Source: Bradyrhizobium viridifuturi (GTDB lineage: Bacteria; Pseudomonadota; Alphaproteobacteria; Rhizobiales; Xanthobacteraceae). From it: 64,000 nt of DNA. Below the pieces are notes generated by a model. The model ran no database searches. It was given only the letters and a program-made list of their open reading frames with translations, and was not told the DNA's origin. The DNA lies in contig NZ_LGTB01000025.1 in the NCBI RefSeq assembly GCF_001238275.1, positions 1-64,000 of the forward strand, written 5' to 3'. The number at the start of each line of letters is the position of its first letter. Position 1 is the first letter of the stretch. Position numbers and translations under genes: made by a program. Of the stretch, positions 31,532 to 40,011 are shown in pieces.

Positions 31532-32038
31532 TCAATCGCGGCGCAGGAATACGTAATCCGCCGAATACGCCGCGCCCTTCAGCGCGCCGGCCTTGTCGCA
31601 GGCGCCGCTGAGTTCGCCGCCCGAGGTGTTGATCCGCTGCACGGTGGCAACGCTCGAGAGCACGCCATTGCCGCGGTGGGAAATCACTTCGAGCTTCAAC
31701 CAGGCGATGTCGGCGGGAGTCGCGCCGGGCGCGCTGCCGGCGGTGCGGGCGGTCACGGCGCTGCCGTCGATATGCTCCCAGTTCGGGCCGGCATAGTGCC
31801 GGCCGACTGTGCGGCCATTGGCGATCAAGGTGGCGACCGGTTCGCGGAACGACCAGGCGAGCTTGCCGTCGGTGACGGGCTTGCACTCGTAGACCTGAAC
31901 GCCCTCGGCGTGGACTGACAGGACCGGGATTTCGCCGGGCGCCGCGACGGCGTCTGGCAGGGGATCGGCAGCTGATGCCGCCGACCCTGATAGCACGAAT
32001 GATGCGAGCACGACGGCTCTGATGAGGGCCTCGGTCAT
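31532..32038 (-). CDS. DUF3455 secreted protein
   Basis: The 168 aa product has a signal peptide (AVVLASFVLSGSAASA) and a domain with GVQVYECKPVTDGKLAWSF, then ATLIANGRTVGRHYAGPNW and LEVISHRGNGVLSSVATVQR, the pattern of DUF3455 (surface/periplasmic proteins related to malate-transporter-like beta sandwiches). The two Cys (YECKP and SGACDKAG) may bond. The ATG at 32038 is used because it directly starts the signal; the upstream five residues are less likely. Function unknown. It lies 31 bp downstream of icd. Confidence 0.85.
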   Translation of the reverse strand: MTEALIRAVVLASFVLSGSAASAADPLPDAVAAPGEIPVLSVHAEGVQVYECKPVTDGKLAWSFREPVATLIANGRTVGRHYAGPNWEHIDGSAVTARTAGSAPGATPADIAWLKLEVISHRGNGVLSSVATVQRINTSGGELSGACDKAGALKGAAYSADYVFLRRD

Positions 32039-32069
32039 GCTCGCACCTGTCATTCCAGGACGGCAGCCT

Positions 32070-33284
32070 TTAGGCCGCCATCGCCTTCGCGAGATTGTCG
32101 GACACCTTGTCGAGGAATCCGGTGGTCGAGAGCCAGCGCTGGTCGGCGCCGACCAGGAGCGCGAGGTCCTTGGTCATGTAGCCTTCCTCGACGGTCGACA
32201 CGCAGACCTTCTCCAGAGTGGTGGCGAACTTCGCCAGCTCCGGGTTATTGTCTAGCTTGGCGCGATGGGCGAGGCCACGGGTCCAGGCGAAGATCGAGGC
32301 GATCGAGTTGGTCGAGGTTTCCTTGCCCTTCTGGTGCTCGCGGTAGTGCCGGGTCACCGTGCCGTGGGCAGCTTCGGCTTCCACCGTCTTGCCGTCAGGG
32401 GTGAGCAGCACCGAGGTCATCAGGCCGAGCGAGCCGTAGCCCTGGGCCACGGTGTCGGACTGCACGTCGCCGTCGTAGTTCTTACAGGCCCAGACATAGC
32501 CGCCGGACCATTTCAGCGCCGAGGCCACCATGTCGTCGATCAGACGGTGCTCGTAGGTCAGGCCCTTGGCCTCGAATTCCTTCTTGAACTCGCGGTCGTA
32601 GATGTCCTGGAAGATGTCCTTGAAGCGGCCGTCATAGACCTTGAGGATGGTGTTCTTGGTCGAGAGGTAGACCGGGTAGTTGCGCAGCAGGCCGTAGTTC
32701 AGCGAGGCGCGGGCGAAATCGATGATGGAGTCGTCGAGATTGTACATCTCCATCGCGACGCCGGCGCCGGGCGCCTTGAACACTTCGCGCTCGATCACGG
32801 TGCCGTCCTCGCCGACGAACTTCAGCGACAGCGTGCCCTTGCCGGGGAACTTGATGTCGGTGGCGCGGTACTGGTCGCCATAGGCGTGGCGGCCGATGAT
32901 GATCGGCTTGGTCCAGCCGGGAACCAGGCGTGGCACGTTCTTGCAGATGATCGGCTCGCGGAAGATCACGCCGCCGAGGATGTTGCGGATGGTGCCGTTC
33001 GGCGACTTCCACATCTGCTTCAGGCCGAACTCCTTCACCCGGGCCTCGTCGGGGGTGATGGTGGCGCATTTGACGCCGACGCCGACCTTCTTGATGGCTT
33101 CGGCGGCGTCGATGGTCACCTGGTCGTTGGTTTCATCGCGGTATTCCATGCCCAGATCGAAATACAGCAGTTCGACATCCAGGAACGGGTTGATCAGCTT
33201 GTCCTTGATGTACTGCCAGATGATCCGGGTCATCTCGTCGCCATCGAGCTCGACGACGGGGTTGGATACCTTGATTTTTGCCAT
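32070..33284 (-). CDS. icd: NADP-dependent isocitrate dehydrogenase (eukaryotic type)
   Basis: The 404 aa protein is the dimeric eukaryotic-type IDH: MAKIKVSNPVVELDGDEMTR at the start, substrate-binding SPNGTIRNILGG, metal-site region DDMVASALKWSGGYVWACKN and cofactor region GTVTRHYREHQKG. It decarboxylates isocitrate to 2-oxoglutarate in the TCA cycle with NADP. The start follows AAGGGCCTCCCC-type sequence. The gene is monocistronic with its own promoter; a DUF3455 gene follows 31 bp downstream on the same strand. Confidence 0.97.
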   Translation of the reverse strand: MAKIKVSNPVVELDGDEMTRIIWQYIKDKLINPFLDVELLYFDLGMEYRDETNDQVTIDAAEAIKKVGVGVKCATITPDEARVKEFGLKQMWKSPNGTIRNILGGVIFREPIICKNVPRLVPGWTKPIIIGRHAYGDQYRATDIKFPGKGTLSLKFVGEDGTVIEREVFKAPGAGVAMEMYNLDDSIIDFARASLNYGLLRNYPVYLSTKNTILKVYDGRFKDIFQDIYDREFKKEFEAKGLTYEHRLIDDMVASALKWSGGYVWACKNYDGDVQSDTVAQGYGSLGLMTSVLLTPDGKTVEAEAAHGTVTRHYREHQKGKETSTNSIASIFAWTRGLAHRAKLDNNPELAKFATTLEKVCVSTVEEGYMTKDLALLVGADQRWLSTTGFLDKVSDNLAKAMAA

Positions 33285-33409
33285 GACGGGGAGGCCCTTT
33301 TGGGAACGGCGCGCTTTTGACGGCGGGTTGGAAAATACGCCTGCGCTATAGCACCGCCCGGGGACGGGCGAAAGCGCACCGGTTATGCACTTTCAGCCCA
33401 TCATTTCAC

Positions 33410-35137
33410 CTAAAATGGGACCTGAGTGGCGGTCCCGGCCACGATGTACCAGGTCACGAACAGGCCCGCGATCAGGGCCCCCGGCAGGCTCGATCCGGTC
33501 CGCCGCCAGGTGAAGGTCGCGATCACGGCCACGATCGCCAGCAGCGGCACGAACTGGATCGCGACGATGGTCGAGAGCGGCACGAAACCGGGGTCGGGGA
33601 CCGGGTTGAACAGTTTTCCGGTGAGCCACATCGTGCCGTATTGCAGCACCAGCAACACGATGAAACCGAGCGTCAGGGCCAGGATGTTGGTGAGGTAGAG
33701 CGCCCCGCGTGGCGCATCCATGGTCGAGAAATTCCGGTGCAGCACGTGCAGCGCCACGACGAAAAACGCCGTGAACGGAATCAGATAGATCAGGAAGATG
33801 AGGAATTGCTTTGCGCTCATCAATTTGAGCGCGACGATCCAGAACCTGAAGTCGATCTTGAACGCGAGGTCGGCGAGCCAGAGCGCGGCATAACCCACCG
33901 CAACCGCGGCCAGCGCGATCACGACGGATTGACCGATCAGGCCGGCCCGGCTGGCGCGCTTCGGGGCGAACCGCATCAGGGCCAGCGTGATCAGCAGGTT
34001 GATGATGGCCCAGACCAGGATCTGGTTGGTGATGCCCTGCGGCAGGACCGCGCTCGGGGTGACGAAGGTGCCGCCGAGCGCAAAGGCCGGGTAATAGGTC
34101 AGCGCCGGGATGAAGGCGGACAGGATGAACGCCGTGGTCCAGCGCCGGCCGCTCGCCGCCTGGTGCGGCGGCATGGTGCCGTCGGCGACCGCCGGCAGCC
34201 GCAGGCGGGAGAACATCTGGGCCTCCAGCAGCCCGTCGAACGTCCCGATGACGAGAGCAACGAAACCGATCAGGGCGATGAGTGTGCCGATCTCCTTGCG
34301 GAACCAGATCTGGTCGTCGACCGGGCGCGGGGTGCCGCCCTTCAGGGTCTTGGCGAACCAGTCGAGGCTGTAGCCGATCGCCTCATGCGAGATGTGCTCG
34401 GCCGGATGGGTCATCGCGGGGGTGTAGAGCACCCGCGCCGTGCCGGCCGCCGGATCGCCATAGACCTTGCCGGGCTCGACCGCGGCCTGCGTGCTGAACA
34501 GCGCCCAGAGCTTCGGGCTCGTGGTGACGTCGCGGGCAAGTTGGACGCCCCACATCAGGTCAGGGAATTCCTCGTATTTTGCGAACACCAGCGCGGTGTT
34601 GCGCGGCCAGCTCGCGGTGCCCTCGGCGGCGAACGGCTTGCCGGTGGACGAGCCCTCCAGCACCATCGACTTGTAGTCGTTGGGCATGGCGGCGGCAGCA
34701 GCCAGCACGGTCCAGCCGCCCATCGAATGGCCCTCGAGCCCGATGTTCTCCTTGTCGACGAAGGGCAGGCTGCGGAGATAGGCGAGGCCGTCAGGTCCGC
34801 CAAAGCCGTTGGCGAAGGAGGGCGGGTCGCTGTAGCCGTGGCCGGTCTGGTCGAGCGCCAGCACGACATAGCCGCGGCGGGCGAACTCGATGGCGAAGCC
34901 GTCCTGGGTCTCGCGCGAATTGATGTAGCCGTGAACGGCGAGGATGCCGGGCGCCGGGATTTGTGTCGTCGCATTCGGCGGGATGTAGAGCAGGGCGCTC
35001 ATGGTGTTGCCCTTGGCGCCCTTGAACCTGACATCCTCGATCCGGATGCCGCCGGCGGTTTGCGTGAAGTGGGCGAGCAGGCCCCCCGCCACGATCAAGA
35101 TCAGGCCCACAATCGCCAGCGTCCATCTGCCCCGCAT
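33410..35137 (-). CDS. Alpha/beta hydrolase fused to a multi-pass membrane domain
   Basis: The 575 aa protein starts with a TM anchor (TLAIVGLILIVAGGLLAHF), then an alpha/beta hydrolase domain with a nucleophile elbow GHSMGG (Ser138) and an oxyanion motif AVHGYINSRE; the catalytic His is likely in THPAEHISHEA. From about residue 315 there are some seven to eight hydrophobic helices (TLIALIGFVALVIGTFD, then ALTYYPAFALGG and so on to the end). A much longer open frame continues upstream but starts in antisense to the methyltransferase, so this ATG, which starts the TM anchor, is chosen. Substrate and role of the membrane half are unknown. Confidence 0.85.
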   Translation of the reverse strand: MRGRWTLAIVGLILIVAGGLLAHFTQTAGGIRIEDVRFKGAKGNTMSALLYIPPNATTQIPAPGILAVHGYINSRETQDGFAIEFARRGYVVLALDQTGHGYSDPPSFANGFGGPDGLAYLRSLPFVDKENIGLEGHSMGGWTVLAAAAAMPNDYKSMVLEGSSTGKPFAAEGTASWPRNTALVFAKYEEFPDLMWGVQLARDVTTSPKLWALFSTQAAVEPGKVYGDPAAGTARVLYTPAMTHPAEHISHEAIGYSLDWFAKTLKGGTPRPVDDQIWFRKEIGTLIALIGFVALVIGTFDGLLEAQMFSRLRLPAVADGTMPPHQAASGRRWTTAFILSAFIPALTYYPAFALGGTFVTPSAVLPQGITNQILVWAIINLLITLALMRFAPKRASRAGLIGQSVVIALAAVAVGYAALWLADLAFKIDFRFWIVALKLMSAKQFLIFLIYLIPFTAFFVVALHVLHRNFSTMDAPRGALYLTNILALTLGFIVLLVLQYGTMWLTGKLFNPVPDPGFVPLSTIVAIQFVPLLAIVAVIATFTWRRTGSSLPGALIAGLFVTWYIVAGTATQVPF

Positions 35138-35458
35138 CGTCGTCTCCCCCAAAAGTGCTTTGAACCAAGTGCCTCGCCGTTCAACCGGCGTCTCAAGCGT
35201 GCCTTTACAGCTTCGCTTTGGTTGTGGTTGATAGCCTATCCGAAGGCGAAGTGCGCGCAAGCGGCGACCCTCGCGTTGTGCGATCGGGATTCCGATTGAG
35301 GATTCGCAATCGCGGCTAACCCTGTTATCTGCTTGGAGAAATTGGTCCCGCGCAAAACCGGTGCAAAGCTGGTTTCGGGGACCTGTATGAGACTTTGAAT
35401 CAGCCGCTTCGGAAGCTGAATCAAAATATTCAGATCTTGAATCAGAAAGTGAAGTGAG
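35138..35458. other. Divergent promoter stretch with TGAATCA repeats
   Basis: About 320 bp between the hydrolase and the methyltransferase genes. Near 35397-35450 the sequence TGAATCA occurs three times at irregular spacing (35397, 35418, 35438), possibly a protein-binding site; otherwise I see nothing. Confidence 0.4.
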
Positions 35459-36658
35459 ATGTCCGGCACCGACAAGACCAAGGCAGGGCACGACCTTGCC
35501 GGTCCCGTCGTCATCCTGGTCGAGCCGCAGCTTGGCGAGAACATCGGCATGGCCGCGCGCGCGATGGGCAACTTCGCGCTGTCGCGGATGCGCATCGTCA
35601 ACCCGCGCGACGGCTGGCCGAACATCGCCGCCCAGCGTGCCGCAGCCGGCGCCGACCACATCACCGATTCCGTCGAACTGTTCGACACCGTTGAGCAGGC
35701 GATCGCCGACCTCACGCTGGTGTTTGCGACCACCGCGCGCGCCCACGACCAGGCCAAGCCGGTGGTCGGGCCGGAAGGGGCGGCCAGCGAGATCGTCCGC
35801 CATGTCGCGTCCGGCGGCGGCGCCGGCATCCTGTTCGGGCGGGAGCGCTCCGGCCTGACCAACGACGAGGTCGCGCTCGCCAATCGCATCATCACCTTCC
35901 CGGTCAACCCCGGCTTCGCCTCGCTCAACCTGGCGCAAGCGGTGCTGCTGATGGGCTATGAATGGTTCAAGCTCTCGACCGCGGGTGCGCTGCCGTTCGC
36001 GATGCCGGAGCGGTCCGAGCCGGCCTCCCAGCACCAGATGCAGGCGTTCTTCGACAATCTGGTCGCCGAGCTCGACAAGGTCGAGTTCCTGCGTCCGGCC
36101 GAGAAGCGCGACACCATGCTGGTGAACCTGCGCAACATCTTCACCCGGATGGACCCGACCAAGCAGGACATGCACACGCTGCACGGCGTGGTGATGGCGA
36201 TCGCGGAAGGCCGCAAGGGCCCGGCCAAGGGCGGCGTGCTCGACGGCGCCCAGGCAACGAGGCTTCGGGCGCTGCTCGCCGAACAGGGCGGGGGCGGCGC
36301 GACCGCTGACAATTCCAGCACGGTGCGCGGGCTTGCCCGGCTGCTCCGCCGCAACCCGACGGACGCCGAGCGGATCCTGTGGCAGGCGCTGACGCGGGAC
36401 CGCCGCTTCGCTGGCCAGTTCAAGCGCCAGACCCCGGTCGGCCGCCACATCCCCGACTTCGTCTCCTTCGTGCACCGGACCGCGATCGAGCTGGTCAACG
36501 CGAACGAGAGCGAGGCCATCGCCGCAGACCGCGCCAAGCGCCGCGCCTGGCTCGAGGCGCGCGACTACCGGGTGGTCGACATCAAGGTGGATGATGTCGA
36601 GCGTGATCTCGATGGTGAGTTGCTGCGGCTGGAGGCGGGGCTTCAGCAGGGGAAGTGA
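35459..36658 (+). CDS. trmJ: TrmJ-like tRNA methyltransferase fused to a DUF559 domain
   Basis: Residues 1-270 are a SPOUT-class RNA methyltransferase like TrmJ, which 2'-O-methylates position 32 of tRNA: LVEPQLGENIGMAARAMGNF (motif 1), GILFGRERSGLTNDEV (motif 2) and SLNLAQAVLLMGYEW (motif 3, SAM knot). From about residue 289 a DUF559 domain follows (VRGLARLLRRNPTDAERILW, then PVGRHIPDFVSF). In DUF559 the nuclease-like IELDG site is expected; here it reads IELVN, so the catalytic Asp is lost. It therefore may be a DNA/RNA-binding fold. The usual TrmJ is about 250 aa, so this is a clear fusion. It is monocistronic. Confidence 0.9.
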   Translation: MSGTDKTKAGHDLAGPVVILVEPQLGENIGMAARAMGNFALSRMRIVNPRDGWPNIAAQRAAAGADHITDSVELFDTVEQAIADLTLVFATTARAHDQAKPVVGPEGAASEIVRHVASGGGAGILFGRERSGLTNDEVALANRIITFPVNPGFASLNLAQAVLLMGYEWFKLSTAGALPFAMPERSEPASQHQMQAFFDNLVAELDKVEFLRPAEKRDTMLVNLRNIFTRMDPTKQDMHTLHGVVMAIAEGRKGPAKGGVLDGAQATRLRALLAEQGGGGATADNSSTVRGLARLLRRNPTDAERILWQALTRDRRFAGQFKRQTPVGRHIPDFVSFVHRTAIELVNANESEAIAADRAKRRAWLEARDYRVVDIKVDDVERDLDGELLRLEAGLQQGK

Positions 36659-36738
36659 AGCGCCACGTTCGGTGTCATCACCAGCGCGTCGAGTCGGGCG
36701 ATGACAGCGGAGTGAGTACACAATTCTCCCCACTTGTC

Positions 36739-36774
36739 TCCCTGCCTAGTGCGCAATTGCGCACTAGGCAGGGA
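36739..36774. repeat. 36-bp perfect palindrome
   Basis: TCCCTGCCTAGTGCGCAA is followed immediately by its exact reverse complement, giving 18 bp arms and no loop. It lies 81 bp after the methyltransferase stop and overlaps the direct repeat beginning 36770. No T tract follows, so it is not an obvious terminator. Confidence 0.8.
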
Positions 36775-36809
36775 CGACACCGAGTAGGATAGGGACGACA
36801 CCGAGTAGG
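36770..36809 (+). repeat. Tandem 19-bp direct repeat (period 21)
   Basis: AGGGACGACACCGAGTAGG occurs at 36770-36788 and 36791-36809, identical, with AT between. Confidence 0.8.
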
Positions 36810-36990
36810 CTGCGCGGCCGGCGAGTCACGCATCCGTCGCTATTCCGAGCTAGCTGTCAGCTGCATCGTCAGCAATCTCTCTGCAACGACGACAATCGCT
36901 CTGGGGCAGCGGCAGGGCCGGTTCGCTAGACATCTCTCCATTCACCGCAACCGCGCCCCACGCGGCGTGGTCGGTCAGCAGGAGACGATC

Positions 36991-37908
36991 ATGAACCAAC
37001 ACAACCCCTTAGAGGCCGTCGGGTCGAAGCCCGAAGAGCTGGTTCCGTCGCGCTACGCGCTGCGGATCGGCGAGATTGACGTGCTCGTGGTCAGCGACGG
37101 CGTGCTGCCGCTGCCGTCCAAAATGCTTGCGCACAACGCCGATCCCGCGGTCCGCGCGGCCTGGCTGCACGACATGTTCCTGCCGGCGGATGCGTTCGAC
37201 TGGGCGCTGAACGTGGTGATGGTCCGCAGCGGCGGAAAGACCATCCTGATCGACGCCGGGCTGGGGTCGGATCCTGACCTGCACCTTCCGCGCGCCGGTC
37301 AGACGATCAAGCGGCTGGAAGCTGCCGGCATCGACCTTGCGTCGGTGACCGATGTGGTGCTGACCCACATGCACATGGACCACGTCGGCGGGCTGCTCGT
37401 CGATGGCGTCAAGGAAAGGCTGCGTCCGGACCTGCGGATCCATGTTGCTGCCGCCGAAGTCAAGTTCTGGGAGGCGCCGGATTTCACCCGCACCGACATG
37501 CCGCAGGGATTCCCGGACGCGCTGCGGGCGACCGCCAAGCGGTTCGCGAACGAGTACCGCAACAATCTGTGGACCTTTGATGAGCAGCACGAGGTGGCGC
37601 CGGGCGTGGTCGTTCGTCGCACCGGCGGCCACACCCCCGGACACAGCGTGGTCCGCATGGCGTCCGGCGGCGAGGCGCTGACCTTCGCTGGCGACGCCGT
37701 GTTCACGGTCGGATTCGACCAGCCCGAATGGCACAACGGCTTCGAGCACGACCCCGACGAGGCGGCGCGCGTTCGCATCCGCCTGTTGCGGGAGCTGGCC
37801 GAGAGCGGCGAACTGCTGGTGGCGACGCATATGCCGTTCCCGTCGATCGGCCATGTCGCGGTCGCCGGCGAGGCCTTTCGTTGGGTCCCGGCGTTCTGGG
37901 ACTACTGA
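36991..37908 (+). CDS. MBL-fold metallo-hydrolase
   Basis: The 305 aa protein has the metallo-beta-lactamase-fold zinc signature HMHMDHVGG (THMHMDH, residues near 131-137), then GGHTPGHSV for the third ligand, FAGDAVF for the bridging Asp and a final ATHMPFPSIGH His. AGGAGACG precedes the ATG. It is similar to the N-acyl homoserine lactone lactonase / glyoxalase-like hydrolases, but the substrate cannot be told. No signal peptide, so cytosolic. A frame extends eight codons upstream; the ATG at 36991 has the better ribosome site. Confidence 0.9.
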   Translation: MNQHNPLEAVGSKPEELVPSRYALRIGEIDVLVVSDGVLPLPSKMLAHNADPAVRAAWLHDMFLPADAFDWALNVVMVRSGGKTILIDAGLGSDPDLHLPRAGQTIKRLEAAGIDLASVTDVVLTHMHMDHVGGLLVDGVKERLRPDLRIHVAAAEVKFWEAPDFTRTDMPQGFPDALRATAKRFANEYRNNLWTFDEQHEVAPGVVVRRTGGHTPGHSVVRMASGGEALTFAGDAVFTVGFDQPEWHNGFEHDPDEAARVRIRLLRELAESGELLVATHMPFPSIGHVAVAGEAFRWVPAFWDY

Positions 37909-37984
37909 CCGCTTGTCGGGTTAGAGCTGAACCGGGGCGCGGGCTCGTCATGTTGACGAGTGCGCGCCCTGGGCCGAGCCGGCG

Positions 37985-38683
37985 CTATGCGACACCAGCG
38001 ACCGCCGCGTGGATGGCCCTGCAGTGCTTCGCCAGTGCGTCGTGCGCGACCACGAATGCCTTCAACGGCGTGTCGATGTCGTAGAAGTAGATGTTGGCCA
38101 CGAAGCCATAGATGCCGGCGTCGATGGACGTCGGCGTGTTGCCGTGCACATAGCCTTGCGGCGGGATCAGGCTCGCCAGTGCGGCGAGATCGGCGAGCCC
38201 GCGGGCCATCGCGGCATCGGGCTCGAAGCGGCCGATGCCCTGGTAATGGTAGCGCTGCGCGTTGAACTCCCTGGCCTTCATCAAGCCGTCGTCGGTGAGG
38301 TCGGGATGCTCACGCTTGAGCGCGTCGCGAAATTTCGGCCAGTAGCGCTCGTCCTTCCAGCGCGAGTAGGACATCACCCAGTAGAGATCGTCGAGCGTGC
38401 GCGTGACGAGGAGATCGGTGGTGCGTTGCGCCGGCGTCAGCGCGGCATCCAGCGTCACGCCGTATTTTTCGGTGACGTAGCGGAGAATGGTCTCGCTGTC
38501 GCCGACGGTGTCATCGCCATCGACGATGTAGGGCAATTGCTGGCGCGGCGCCTTCGACGCATCAAAAATGTGCTCGTGCCGGAACGGTACGCCGGCGAGC
38601 TTCAGAAAAGCGAACACCTTCAGGCCATAGCCATTGTTGTCGGCGACGCCGAACAACGGCGGATAGGAATAGAGCGTGAGCAT
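37985..38683 (-). CDS. Glutathione S-transferase family protein
   Basis: The 232 aa protein has a GST N-terminal thioredoxin fold (LYSYPPLFGVADNNGYGLKV, then QQLPYIVDGDDTVGDSETIL with the cis-Pro and Ser-Glu of the G-site) and an all-helical C-terminal domain (ARGLADLAALASLI). The pattern is of the metaxin/FAX-like group. It conjugates or reduces with GSH; the substrate is unknown. Single gene, convergent with the MBL gene. Confidence 0.85.
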   Translation of the reverse strand: MLTLYSYPPLFGVADNNGYGLKVFAFLKLAGVPFRHEHIFDASKAPRQQLPYIVDGDDTVGDSETILRYVTEKYGVTLDAALTPAQRTTDLLVTRTLDDLYWVMSYSRWKDERYWPKFRDALKREHPDLTDDGLMKAREFNAQRYHYQGIGRFEPDAAMARGLADLAALASLIPPQGYVHGNTPTSIDAGIYGFVANIYFYDIDTPLKAFVVAHDALAKHCRAIHAAVAGVA

Positions 38684-39081
38684 GGCGGCTCGTCACGTTC
38701 AGGATGGATGAGGCTACCTCAAGAATGATCGGTTGGAAACGCTAGCCCACCGCGCCGTGCTCGGGCGGATGACGATTGGTCGGCGAGGCGTTGATCCTGA
38801 TGTCTCGCGCCCCGAATTTCGGCGGAGTCATGTTGGCTTCTCAAGCACGGAAAATCTGCTAGATTTTGTCTGGCCAGCCCTCGGCAGTCACGCGCCGAAA
38901 GAAAGGGCGGCGATCGTACCATTGATCCGCGCGCTCGTTTTTCTTGCGCGTCGGCTATCTCGATTTACGCACGGCCTTCGCAGCGTCGGCACTCGTGCGC
39001 GCATTTCGTTGACGGACCTTCTTGAAGTCAGAAATCGATCTGAGTTCTATCGGCATATTTCAATTGATTGGAGGCGTCGTC
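38684..39081. other. Intergenic stretch between divergent genes
   Basis: About 400 bp between the GST and cytochrome genes. Frames open on both strands here are antisense-like in composition. I see no terminator or repeat that stands out. Confidence 0.4.
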
Positions 39082-39927
39082 ATGATCCGTATCGGATCGT
39101 TAGCGCTCGTTATCGGCGCGGTATTGACCAGCCCGGCCGGCGCACAATCGGACCTAGTCGAGCGCGGCAATTATCTGGTCAATGGCATCCTGACCTGCGG
39201 CAACTGCCATACCCCGAAGGGACCATCGGGCGAGATCCGGGATAAGGCTTTTTCCGGCGGCCTGTCATGGGATGAGCCGCCGTTCAAGGTCACGGCCCCG
39301 AATATCACGCAAGACAAGGAAACCGGCATCGGCAATTACACTGACGCAGAGCTCAAGCAACTGATACGTAAGGGCATCAAGCGCAACGGCGCGCACGTCG
39401 CCATGATCATGCCAAGCGGCTTCTACGAGATCATGACCGATCGCGATCTCGATGCAGTGATCGCTTATCTGCACACCATCCAGCCGATCAGGAATGCGGT
39501 GCCGGAGCCAGTCTACAAGATGCCGCAAGGACATCCTGTTCCCCCAGGTGGTGAAAGCCCGTACACCGAAGCGATGTTGGGCGACAAGGTGCAGCAAGGA
39601 TTCTACCTCGTCACGATTGCACACTGTATGGAGTGCCACACGCCGATGGGGCCGCAAGGGCGAGAATTTGCGACCAGCATGGGCGCCGGCGGCGGCAAGT
39701 TTCCGGGACCTTGGGGCGTCTCGGTTTCGCGGAACATTAGCTCCAGCAAGACGAAAGGCATTGGCGGCTGGACTGATGACGAGATCAAGCGCGCCATCAC
39801 TCAGGGCGTCAGCAAGGACGGCAGCAAGCTCAATCCGCCCATGGGCTTCCATTACTACGCCACTCTGGCAGCTGCCGACCTCGACGCCATCGTCGCCTAT
39901 TTGCGTACGGTGCCGGCAAAAGAATAG
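39082..39927 (+). CDS. Dihaem c-type cytochrome
   Basis: The 281 aa protein has a signal peptide (LALVIGAVLTSPAGA) and two haem-binding sites CGNCH (residues near 40) and CMECH (near 182), each in a cytochrome c class I domain with axial Met candidates in MIMPSGFYEIM and NPPMGFHYY. It is periplasmic and resembles the cytochrome subunits that take electrons from gluconate/alcohol dehydrogenases; no dehydrogenase subunit is adjacent. GGAGG precedes the ATG at 7 nt. The PQQ dehydrogenase at 9030 could be a partner, but this is only inference. Confidence 0.9.
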   Translation: MIRIGSLALVIGAVLTSPAGAQSDLVERGNYLVNGILTCGNCHTPKGPSGEIRDKAFSGGLSWDEPPFKVTAPNITQDKETGIGNYTDAELKQLIRKGIKRNGAHVAMIMPSGFYEIMTDRDLDAVIAYLHTIQPIRNAVPEPVYKMPQGHPVPPGGESPYTEAMLGDKVQQGFYLVTIAHCMECHTPMGPQGREFATSMGAGGGKFPGPWGVSVSRNISSSKTKGIGGWTDDEIKRAITQGVSKDGSKLNPPMGFHYYATLAAADLDAIVAYLRTVPAKE

Positions 39928-40011
39928 TCTGAAAGCCGCTTTTGGCAGGCAATGACGATGGAGAGGCGCAGACCAGGTGAGGGTCCGCGCTTCGCATATC
40001 GCCTGCTGCCT

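Larger units (their letters stand above)
36659..36990. other. Intergenic stretch with palindrome and tandem repeat
   Basis: About 330 bp holding the 36 bp perfect palindrome at 36739 and the tandem 19 bp repeat at 36770-36809. The last 180 bp are unremarkable except for AGGAGACG at 36980, the ribosome site of the next gene. Confidence 0.5.

Noticed and set aside
35138..36733. Upstream extension of the hydrolase frame
   Set aside because: The extension is antisense to the TrmJ fusion gene; the ATG at 35137 starts the membrane anchor.
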